Source: CAXBNB01 sp040151475 (GTDB taxonomy: Bacteria; Bacteroidota; Bacteroidia; Cytophagales; Cyclobacteriaceae). Taken from it: 64,000 nt of DNA. Where the stretch lies: NCBI RefSeq assembly GCF_040151475.1, contig NZ_JBDKWG010000143.1, positions 62,001-126,000 on the forward strand. The letters run 5' to 3'. Shown here in pieces: positions 54,545 to 62,080 of the stretch (within the stretch, counting starts at the first letter, position 1; each line of letters begins with the position of its first letter). A program made the translations under genes and the position numbers. The notes under the pieces were generated by a model. That model saw only the letters and a program-made list of their open reading frames with translations, had not been told where the DNA came from and made no database searches.

Positions 54545-54584
54545 TTGAACAATATTGTCTTGCTTGGCATGCATTATTGTTCAA
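54545..54584. promoter_or_regulatory. Inverted repeat in the bioF promoter
   Basis: TTGAACAATA (54545-54554) and TATTGTTCAA (54575-54584) are perfect inverted copies 20 bases apart, ending 10 bases before the bioF start. A TTG, N20, AAAATTTG promoter-like pattern (54560-54590) overlaps the right arm. The geometry resembles BirA-type biotin operators, although the bases differ from the Escherichia coli site. Confidence 0.5.
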
Positions 54585-54594
54585 AATTTGCCCC

Positions 54595-55728
54595 ATGAAT
54601 GATCAGTTGAAAAACAAGTTGAATGAGAGAAAACAAACTGGTAATTTACGTCAGCTATCAATTAAAAAACATCTGATAGATTTTGTTTCCAATGACTATC
54701 TAGGCCTCTCTCGATCCAATGCTCTTTATGAAAGGATTTCATCTTATGATTATTCCAAAATAATTAATAAAAATGGCTCAACGGGTTCACGACTATTGGC
54801 TGGAAATTCCGAAGAATATCAGGCTCTGGAAATAAAACTTGCTGGCATATTTAACGCAGAAGCTGCTTTATTATTTAATTCGGGATACAGTGCAAACCTC
54901 GCCCTAATATCTTCCATTCCACAAAAAGGAGACACCATCTTGTATGATAGTCTTTCTCATGTCTGCCTAAAAGAAGGTGCATGGTTAAGCAAAGCTGACA
55001 GCATATCCTTTCAACACAATGACATTGAAGATCTTGAAAGAAAACTCAACCGAGCTAATGGCAATGTCTTTGTTGTTATTGAGTCAGTATATTCCATGGA
55101 CGGAGATAAAGCCCCTATTCAGGATATTATCAGGCTGTCAAAAAAATACAATGCAGAATTGATTGTTGACGAAGCTCACGGGACTGGTGTATTTGGAAAA
55201 GATGGCTCTGGCCTGGTCTGTGAAATGGGAGTAGAACAGGACTTTTTGGGAAGAGTTTACACATTTGGAAAAGGTATGGGTGTACATGGCGCCTGCGTAT
55301 GTGGCAGTCGGGAATTAATAGACTATTTGATCAATTTTGGAAGACCTTTTATTTACACTACTGCACTACCTGTCCACAGTATTTTTTCAATTGATGCGGC
55401 ATTCGATTACCTCAAAGAAAATATCAAGCTTCAGAATCTTTTAAAATCAAAAATTACATTCTTCAATCAGTTGTTTCTTGAACAAGTAACAGAAGTTAAT
55501 GGATTGAAAAAGCCATTCAGTGACACAGCCGTTCAGCCAATTGTCATTCCAGGAAATGACAGAATCAAAAAAATATCAGACAAGTTGCAACAAGGTGGAC
55601 TGGATGTGAGGCCGATACTCTCCCCCACTGTTAAAACCGGAACAGAACGGTTAAGGGTTTCTCTACATACACATAACTCAGAAGATCAAATCGAAAAATT
55701 GGTTGATACACTGGTAAAACACTTATAA
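54595..55728 (+). CDS. bioF: 8-amino-7-oxononanoate synthase
   Basis: PLP enzyme condensing pimeloyl thioester with alanine in biotin synthesis, 377 residues from the ATG at 54595. Landmarks: DFVSNDYLGLSRSN, GSTGSRLLAGNS, LFNSGYSANLALIS, VDEAHGTGVFG (PLP-binding Asp/His) and YTFGKGMGVHGACV with the PLP Lys. First gene of the bioF-bioD-bioA operon; 1 base separates its stop from the bioD start. Confidence 0.95.
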   Translation: MNDQLKNKLNERKQTGNLRQLSIKKHLIDFVSNDYLGLSRSNALYERISSYDYSKIINKNGSTGSRLLAGNSEEYQALEIKLAGIFNAEAALLFNSGYSANLALISSIPQKGDTILYDSLSHVCLKEGAWLSKADSISFQHNDIEDLERKLNRANGNVFVVIESVYSMDGDKAPIQDIIRLSKKYNAELIVDEAHGTGVFGKDGSGLVCEMGVEQDFLGRVYTFGKGMGVHGACVCGSRELIDYLINFGRPFIYTTALPVHSIFSIDAAFDYLKENIKLQNLLKSKITFFNQLFLEQVTEVNGLKKPFSDTAVQPIVIPGNDRIKKISDKLQQGGLDVRPILSPTVKTGTERLRVSLHTHNSEDQIEKLVDTLVKHL

Positions 55729-55729
55729 T

Positions 55730-56329
55730 TTGAAAAAAAAATACTTCGTAACCGGAATAGACACAGATAGTGGTAAAACAATTGTAAGTGCCATTATCAT
55801 GGAAACACTGAAAGCTGACTACTGGAAACCAGTGCAGGCAGGTGAACCAACAGATTCTGATTTCATCAGAAATATCCACAAACATGCGACCATACATCCA
55901 GAGGGAATAATGTTGCACCATCCTATGTCGCCGCATGCTTCTGCCGATCTTGAAAACAGGAAAATTTCAATGAACGATTTGAAGCTTCCTAAAACTGACA
56001 ACAATTTAATAATAGAAGGTGCGGGTGGTATCATGGTTCCTGTCAATGACAATGAATTGATTGTTGATGTGGCTAAGAAGTTTGACTTAGAAGTCATATT
56101 GGTATCCAGAAACTATCTGGGTAGCATCAACCATACCCTGCTTTCCATAGATTACCTCAAAAGAAACAATTTCAACATAAAAGGTATAGTCTTCAATGGT
56201 GAACCCAATCCTTCTTCTGAAGAGTACATTTTAAAACATTCCGGCTTAAAATGTCTTTTTAAAATCGGCCAACTTTCTATCATTGATACCAAAACAATCG
56301 AAGAAATAGCCACAACCATAAAACTATAA
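55730..56329 (+). CDS. bioD: Dethiobiotin synthetase
   Basis: ATP-dependent carboxylase closing the ureido ring of dethiobiotin, 199 residues. Start codon TTG, one base after the bioF stop. P-loop YFVTGIDTDSGKT, then YWKPVQAGEP (substrate-binding Lys), SPHASADLE and LIIEGAGGIMVPVND. Slightly short but complete, as in other Bacteroidota. Middle gene of the biotin operon. Confidence 0.94.
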   Translation: MKKKYFVTGIDTDSGKTIVSAIIMETLKADYWKPVQAGEPTDSDFIRNIHKHATIHPEGIMLHHPMSPHASADLENRKISMNDLKLPKTDNNLIIEGAGGIMVPVNDNELIVDVAKKFDLEVILVSRNYLGSINHTLLSIDYLKRNNFNIKGIVFNGEPNPSSEEYILKHSGLKCLFKIGQLSIIDTKTIEEIATTIKL

Positions 56330-56333
56330 TCCC

Positions 56334-57605
56334 ATGTCAAGCAAAGAATCACTCATCTGGCACCCTTTCACTCCATTAATCACAGAGCATGAACCCTTAA
56401 AGATTGTAAAGGGAGAAGGTGTCTATTTACACACAGAAGACGGAAGGAAAATCATAGATGCTGTATCGTCATGGTGGGTGAGCATTCATGGCCATGGAAA
56501 CAAAGACATAGCCAAAGCCATTTATGAACAAGCCTTACAATTGGAACATGTAATCTTTGCCGGATTTACCCATAATCCTGCTTTGAAACTGGTGAACAAC
56601 CTGAAACAAATTCTGCCGGAAGGGGTCAGTAAATTTTTCTTTTCTGATGATGGCAGCACATCCATAGAAGTAGCCTTGAAAATGGCTTTCCAATACTGGT
56701 ACAATCAGGGTGTCCTCAATAAAACCAAGGTGATTGCCATCAAAGGAGCTTATCATGGGGATACATTTGGCTCCATGTCTGTAGGAGACAGAAGTGTGTT
56801 CACAAAACCCTTCTTTCCTTTTTTGTTTGACATAGAATTACTGGATTTTCCTGAAAAAGATAAGGAACAAGAAGTAATCGAACAGTTCGAGCAACTGACC
56901 GATCAAGGCGATATCGCCTCTTTCATATTCGAACCACTGGTGCAAGGATCAGGTGGCATGAGAATGTATAGCCCGGAAGTGCTGGACAGGCTAATTAACA
57001 TAGCTCAGTCAAAGGGAATTATTTGTATTGCAGATGAGGTAATGACCGGGTTTGGCCGTACCGGAAAGCTTTTTGCTATGGATCACTTAAAAAATGATGC
57101 TGATATCATGTGCCTGTCTAAAGGATTGACCGGAGGTACGATGGCCATGGGATTAACTACCTGCAATCAAAAAATAGTGGATGCATTTGAAAGTGATGAA
57201 CTAAGCAAAGCACTCCTACATGGACATTCTTATACAGGAAACCCTATAACGTGTGCTGCAGCCAATGCCAGCTTTAACATATTGATGGATAAATCCTGTG
57301 AAGACTCCCGCATCCGAATCAACTCACTACATAATGCCTTCGCCGAAAAACTTAAGGAATATAAAGTAGTGGAGAATGTTCGCATTTTAGGCACTATCCT
57401 CGCATTTGATATCAAAGGTCACGGTAGCACTTCTTATGATAATGAAATCAGGAAAAAAATCTTCCCTTATTTTATTGAAAAAGGCATTCTCCTGCGACCT
57501 CTTGGAAATGTTATCTATTTCATGCCTCCTTATATCATTTCCAATGAACAACTGGAAGAAGTGTACAAAGCTGTATTGGAATTTGTAAATGAGCAAACGG
57601 AGTGA
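56334..57605 (+). CDS. bioA: Adenosylmethionine-8-amino-7-oxononanoate aminotransferase
   Basis: Class III PLP aminotransferase, 423 residues, using S-adenosylmethionine as amino donor to make 7,8-diaminopelargonate. Landmarks: IWHPFTPL at the N-terminus, VSSWWVSIHGHG, GAYHGDTFGSMSVGD, CIADEVMTGFGRTGKLF and CLSKGLTGGTMAMGLT with the PLP Lys. It begins 4 bases after bioD. bioB and bioC/H are not in the window. Confidence 0.95.
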   Translation: MSSKESLIWHPFTPLITEHEPLKIVKGEGVYLHTEDGRKIIDAVSSWWVSIHGHGNKDIAKAIYEQALQLEHVIFAGFTHNPALKLVNNLKQILPEGVSKFFFSDDGSTSIEVALKMAFQYWYNQGVLNKTKVIAIKGAYHGDTFGSMSVGDRSVFTKPFFPFLFDIELLDFPEKDKEQEVIEQFEQLTDQGDIASFIFEPLVQGSGGMRMYSPEVLDRLINIAQSKGIICIADEVMTGFGRTGKLFAMDHLKNDADIMCLSKGLTGGTMAMGLTTCNQKIVDAFESDELSKALLHGHSYTGNPITCAAANASFNILMDKSCEDSRIRINSLHNAFAEKLKEYKVVENVRILGTILAFDIKGHGSTSYDNEIRKKIFPYFIEKGILLRPLGNVIYFMPPYIISNEQLEEVYKAVLEFVNEQTE

Positions 57606-57643
57606 AAACAAAAAGGGTGCTGATTCCTAAGAATCTGCACCCT
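57604..57643 (-). terminator. Strong hairpin with T-run on the minus strand
   Basis: AGGGTGC(TG)ATTC and GAAT(CT)GCACCCT form a 13-base stem with one mismatch around a 4-base loop (57614-57643). On the minus strand it is followed by TTTTTGTTTT, so it terminates leftward transcription just at the 3' end of bioA. On the plus strand no T-run follows, but it may still protect the bio transcript. Confidence 0.7.
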
Positions 57644-57963
57644 CATCAGTCAATACAAACCGTAGTTTCTACCAACCGCCAAGTTACCGTTAAAAGTCCT
57701 CAACATTTTCCTACCAACTTACGCCGATTTTCCAATATTGAAAGTCTCTTTGAACTTCGAACCAAAAGGACGTGTCCTTCTTTATCTTCCCTTCTCTGAG
57801 ACCAATCCGAAAGATTGACTTATTATCTCTCCTTGGTGATACTAAGGTAGAATAGATTATTAATTTTACCAAAAAATACCACCTCTAGTTATCTACAATT
57901 TCTCCACGTGTTATTCACAAGTTTTCAACCTGCTTTTTTTAAACTCTTCCTAAAAAGGATTTA
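57606..57963. other. 358-base gene-free region, possible small RNA on the minus strand
   Basis: No credible reading frame. Read on the minus strand, the region has several stem-loops, for example CAATC/GATTG (57803-57817) enclosed by GAGA/TCTC, and AAGGA/TCCTT (57766-57779). It ends in a strong hairpin with a T-run (57604-57643). A weak promoter-like TTG (57896-57898) and TATTTTTTG (57870-57878) lie at the other side. It could be the trailer of the DUF2231 operon or an independent structured RNA of about 250 bases. Confidence 0.35.
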
Positions 57964-59355
57964 CTAGGTGTTTGAACCAATACTTTCAACACCCATATAA
58001 ACAGTAACTCCTTTCAATTCATTTTTCAACCGCTCAGCACCTTTGTTGGTCATATTTGTTTGCCACAAGTAAACTCGTTTTAAGGAAACCATCTGTTTCA
58101 GCGTAGAGATGCTCTCGTCTGTAATTTGTGTATCGTACAAATTCAATACTTCCAGGTACTTCAGTTTCTTAAGCTCAGCCAGCCCGGCATCAGTAATTGG
58201 ATTGTTGTTCAATTTTAGCTTAGTAAGATTAGCCAATTGACCAACAGCAGAAAGCATATTATCACTTAATTCACTGGATGAAAGATCAAGCCAGGTGATT
58301 TGTTCTTTTGCAAGAAGCAGTGCATCGATTTGATCTTGCGATACTTTACCCGTTGCTGGTTTGACCTGTAAAAAATGATGTCCGGACGACAGGGGCTTTA
58401 CCATCAATCCAGCTTCAGACATTTGCTTCAATTCATCATTTGACACAACAGGCACCTCAATCATTTCATAGTGTGGTTTGGCTTTCGTATCCACACCATA
58501 GTCACGTAAAAGCAATGTTTGTATTTCTCTAGGTACTTCATTGGCAGAAAGGCTTGCTTCATACGATGCACCACTTGCCATCCACCATTCCATGATTTTC
58601 AATTCACTATATGTCAATGGCTCACCTTTTGGAGGCATAAATTTCTTACTACTCTGAGGCAATGTTACACGGACGAAAAGCTCACTTTCATGAGCTTTTC
58701 CAGGTAACACAACCTCACCATTTTCTCCTCCTTTTTCTATCCCTTCTTTTGTAGTAATTAGTAACCCTCCCTTCGTTTTAGTCTCATTGTGACAACCACT
58801 ACATTTATTAATCAAAGCTGGTTGAACCAGATGTTTGAATACAATAAGGGAATCCGGATGTGCAGGAATATCTTTTTTATCAATACCTCCGTCTGCATTA
58901 ACTCCTGCAATTTGTTGCACAAATTTTGGCGCATAAACCAATAAATAATCACTACCATGTGTTAAATTACCTCCCAAATGCCCGGTAATGGAAACCAACA
59001 CTACGAGCAGTCCGATTATTGCACTTGTAACTTTTGTTGATAATTTAATATAACCTACTTTAACAGCCCAACCTGCAAACGCTACAACGGCCAGAGTTAT
59101 CCCCATCCATTTATGCCAAAATAAGGTCTGTTCATCATACCCCCCACCTCCGGCAAGCAATAAGCCAATCACAATGGAAGCAACCGCTCCAAAACAACCA
59201 CAAAGTATTGATATAGAGATGGCTAAATCAAGACCTTTGTATTTTTCAGTGAAAAACCTTGATAAGACTTCCATTATAGCCGCCAACAATAAAAAACCTA
59301 TAGGCAGGTGCACTACCAACGGGTGAAAACGTCCCAGAAATAACTCAAAATTCAT
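57964..59355 (-). CDS. DUF2231-type membrane protein fused to cytochrome c and leucine-rich repeats
   Basis: 463-residue protein. N-terminal membrane domain (1-150) with four hydrophobic segments, opening FLGRFHPLVVHLPIGFLLLA and closing SITGHLGGNLTHGSDYL, conserved His residues that may hold heme. Next a planctomycete-type cytochrome c domain (about 165-270) with NKCSGCHNE, KFMPPKGEPL and ELKIMEWWMASGA. Last, a leucine-rich-repeat tail (about 345-455: LDLSSSELSDNML, LTKLKLNNNPITDAGL, LEVLNLYDTQITDESI). Likely an inner-membrane electron-transfer or anchoring component for the exported proteins encoded just upstream. Confidence 0.85.
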   Translation of the reverse strand: MNFELFLGRFHPLVVHLPIGFLLLAAIMEVLSRFFTEKYKGLDLAISISILCGCFGAVASIVIGLLLAGGGGYDEQTLFWHKWMGITLAVVAFAGWAVKVGYIKLSTKVTSAIIGLLVVLVSITGHLGGNLTHGSDYLLVYAPKFVQQIAGVNADGGIDKKDIPAHPDSLIVFKHLVQPALINKCSGCHNETKTKGGLLITTKEGIEKGGENGEVVLPGKAHESELFVRVTLPQSSKKFMPPKGEPLTYSELKIMEWWMASGASYEASLSANEVPREIQTLLLRDYGVDTKAKPHYEMIEVPVVSNDELKQMSEAGLMVKPLSSGHHFLQVKPATGKVSQDQIDALLLAKEQITWLDLSSSELSDNMLSAVGQLANLTKLKLNNNPITDAGLAELKKLKYLEVLNLYDTQITDESISTLKQMVSLKRVYLWQTNMTNKGAERLKNELKGVTVYMGVESIGSNT

Positions 59356-59463
59356 AATATTAGTTTTAGTAGTTTATTCTGCTTTAAGAAAGCAAGTTGA
59401 TTTATATGTTAATTGTGAAAAACGATAATGGGCTAAAATAATAACAAAGAACGATTCTAAGAA

Positions 59464-60576
59464 CTAAACTCGTTCCAACTTAATAGGATATGTTCTGCCG
59501 CCGTTCCACTGACAAACATATACATTTTGATCTCCATCGACACAAACATCGTGTCCATGCCTTAAGAAAGGCACTTCTTGTATTTGATATTGTAATTCTC
59601 CGTTTACATACCTTGGCTTTTGTCCTCCGGGGTTAGAAATCACTTTATCATTTTCATCCAAAATAGTGACATATCCTGTACCGTCTTTTGCCTTGCCATC
59701 TACCTGAGACCAACATACTCCGGCATAAATATTTTTCCCATGGACTACTGCTCTGTTTACCATTGCTCCGGGAATAGTTACGGTCTTCTTATAAACACCA
59801 TCAAGTGAATAAAACTTAAAAGAACACTCCTGTCTGGAGGTTACTATTAATTGAGGTTCATTTGGATTTCTCAAATCTACAGCCACTCCATGAGCATTAA
59901 GCAACCTATAGTTTGGATCAGGGTTGTCACTTCCACCAAAGTGTCTGATGTACTTTCCATACTGATCATATTGAATAATAAAATTGGAACCATATCCGTC
60001 TGCTACGTAAATATCTCCATTTGGTGCCACCGCCGTTTCTGATGGTTTGAATTGATCCCCAGGTTTGTATATGCCAATGGTATGAGGATGTCCCAGGTTA
60101 AATATCAACTCCCCTTTCATACTAATCTTAGATACAAAGCCATTACCACTAAAATATTTCCAGTCATCAGGGTGTTTATGGTCATGAAACCAACCACTAT
60201 CTGTTACATATAAAAACTCCTCACCTCCTTCTTCATTAATTGTTAAACCATGTCCACCGGGAAAACGACTACAAAATGCATCTATCAGGTTGCCGGACTG
60301 ATCGTAAATAATCAAATTGTTTTTTGGCTCATCAGTTAAAAGGATGATCCTTCCCTTTGAATCTACCACCATTTCATGGCAGTTGTCAACCGGAACTTTT
60401 TTGGGATCTAGCTCGCCCCATTTTGAATTTACCTTATATTTATAATCTCCATGACCTACTATCATACCATTATCTTTTTTCATACCTTTCATGATATTGA
60501 AGCCCAATGATGGAGTAGCGAATGCCATTCCTGAAACAAGGGCAGAGTTTTTAATGAATTTTCTTCGAGTCCTCAT
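59464..60576 (-). CDS. Tat-exported NHL-repeat protein
   Basis: 370 residues from the ATG at 60576 (MRTRRKFIKNSALVSGMAFA), a twin-arginine signal with RRKFIK. The rest is a six-blade NHL-type propeller: NCHEMVVDSKGRIILLTDEP, GHGLTINEEGGEEFLYVTDS, AVAPNGDIYVADGYGSNFII, HGVAVDLRNPNEPQLIV, GHDVCVDGDQNVYVCQW. It resembles peptidylglycine lyase-like propellers, but an enzymatic role is unproven. It begins 10 bases after the DUF1501 stop and is in the same operon. Confidence 0.85.
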   Translation of the reverse strand: MRTRRKFIKNSALVSGMAFATPSLGFNIMKGMKKDNGMIVGHGDYKYKVNSKWGELDPKKVPVDNCHEMVVDSKGRIILLTDEPKNNLIIYDQSGNLIDAFCSRFPGGHGLTINEEGGEEFLYVTDSGWFHDHKHPDDWKYFSGNGFVSKISMKGELIFNLGHPHTIGIYKPGDQFKPSETAVAPNGDIYVADGYGSNFIIQYDQYGKYIRHFGGSDNPDPNYRLLNAHGVAVDLRNPNEPQLIVTSRQECSFKFYSLDGVYKKTVTIPGAMVNRAVVHGKNIYAGVCWSQVDGKAKDGTGYVTILDENDKVISNPGGQKPRYVNGELQYQIQEVPFLRHGHDVCVDGDQNVYVCQWNGGRTYPIKLERV

Positions 60577-60586
60577 GTACAATAAA

Positions 60587-62077
60587 TTAAGCAAGAATAT
60601 CTTTTACAACATGGCCATGCACATCAGTCAACCTGTACCTTCTTCCCTGGTGTTTGAAAATTAGTTTTTCATGATCTACTCCGGTCAGGTGCAGTAATGT
60701 AGCGTGAAAATCATGCACATGTACAGGGTCTTTTACAATATTATAGCTAAAATCATCAGTCTCTCCATAGGTAAATCCGGGCTTTACTCCGGCACCTGCC
60801 ATCCACATGGTAAAACATCTGGGATGGTGATCCCTACCATAATTGTCTGCAGTCAACTTACCCTGTGAATACACCGTACGTCCAAATTCTCCTCCCCAAA
60901 TCACCAAAGTATCTTCCAACAGGCCTCTTTGTTTCAGGTCTTTGACCAGGGCTGCTGATGCTCTGTCTGTTTTGTTACATTGACTCTTGATTCCGGATGG
61001 CAAGCTTCCATGTTGATCCCACCCCTGATGGTACAATTGCACAAATTTCACATCCTTTTCCAATAATTTCCTTGCCAGTAAACAATTGGCCGCATAGGTT
61101 CCTGGGTCTCGACTGTCCTCTCCATACATGTCATAGACATAGTCTGGTTCATCAGACATATCGGTTGCTTCAGGCACAGAAGTTTGCATTCTGTAGGCCA
61201 TTTCATACTGCGCTATTCGTGCGTTGATTTCAGGATCTCCATAGCTGTCAAATTGTGCCTCATTCAGCTTTTTCAGATAATCCAACATCTGTCTTCTATC
61301 TGCTCCTTCATAATTTTCAGGATTGTTCAAATACAAAACCGGATCCTTTCCTGACCTGAATTGCACGCCTTGATGCTCTGTAGGTAAAAAGCCATTTCCC
61401 CACAATCTGGAATACAACGGTTGTCCCCCTGCATTTTTAGAAACCAATACAATAAATGAAGGAAGATTCTGATTATCAGAGCCTAATCCATAACTCAGCC
61501 AGGAACCGATGGACGGCCTGCCCGGTAATTGATGGCCTGTCTGAAAAAAAGTAATGGCAGGATCATGATTGATTTGCTCTGTGTGCATCGATTTGATAAA
61601 ACACAGATCATCAACTATCTCAGCGGTGTGTGGCATCAATTCACTCACCCAGGCACGGCTTTCTCCGTATTGCCTGAACTTGTAAATAGATGATGTCATG
61701 GGAAAGGCTGTTTGATCAGCACTCATACCTGTAAGCCTCTGACCTTGCCTTACTGATGCAGGCAAATCCTGTCCATGCAGATCATATAGTTTTGGCTTGT
61801 AATCAAATGTCTCTAACTGTGAAGGGCCACCACTTTGAAACAAATAGACAATTCTTTTTGCCCTTTGAGCAAAGTGAGGCAATCCGGGAATCCCGTTCAT
61901 TCCTGAAACGGGATTCCCGGATGAAGCAAACAGTTTTTCGGTACCAAGCAAAGAACCCAAGGCCATAGCTCCTAATCCTAAAGAAGTTTTGGTCAGAAAC
62001 TCTCTTCGGTCAATTTGCTTTTCTATCTTTTGCAGGTCTTTGCTGTTCGACCTTAAAATATCGTGATGATGGCACAT
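60587..62077 (-). CDS. DUF1501 domain protein, Tat-exported
   Basis: 496-residue protein of the DUF1501 family (alkaline-phosphatase/sulfatase-like fold). Twin-arginine region DRREFLTKTSLGLGAMALG. Landmarks: KRIVYLFQSGGPSQLETFDY, MTSSIYKFRQYGESRAWVSE, CFIKSMHTEQINHDPAITF, FVQLYHQGWDQHG, VIWGGEFGRTVYSQG and NYGRDHHPRCFTMWMAGAG, ending in LTGVDHEKL and RRYRLTDVHGHVV. In planctomycetes this gene almost always accompanies a PSD1/DUF1553 gene, as here (4-base gap). Molecular function unknown; substrate presumably polysaccharide-derived. Confidence 0.92.
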   Translation of the reverse strand: MCHHHDILRSNSKDLQKIEKQIDRREFLTKTSLGLGAMALGSLLGTEKLFASSGNPVSGMNGIPGLPHFAQRAKRIVYLFQSGGPSQLETFDYKPKLYDLHGQDLPASVRQGQRLTGMSADQTAFPMTSSIYKFRQYGESRAWVSELMPHTAEIVDDLCFIKSMHTEQINHDPAITFFQTGHQLPGRPSIGSWLSYGLGSDNQNLPSFIVLVSKNAGGQPLYSRLWGNGFLPTEHQGVQFRSGKDPVLYLNNPENYEGADRRQMLDYLKKLNEAQFDSYGDPEINARIAQYEMAYRMQTSVPEATDMSDEPDYVYDMYGEDSRDPGTYAANCLLARKLLEKDVKFVQLYHQGWDQHGSLPSGIKSQCNKTDRASAALVKDLKQRGLLEDTLVIWGGEFGRTVYSQGKLTADNYGRDHHPRCFTMWMAGAGVKPGFTYGETDDFSYNIVKDPVHVHDFHATLLHLTGVDHEKLIFKHQGRRYRLTDVHGHVVKDILA

Positions 62078-62080
62078 AGT

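Noticed and set aside
57740..57770. tRNA-like T-loop (TTCGAA between short complementary segments) downstream of bioA
   Set aside because: No acceptor stem, D-arm or anticodon arm can be drawn around it.
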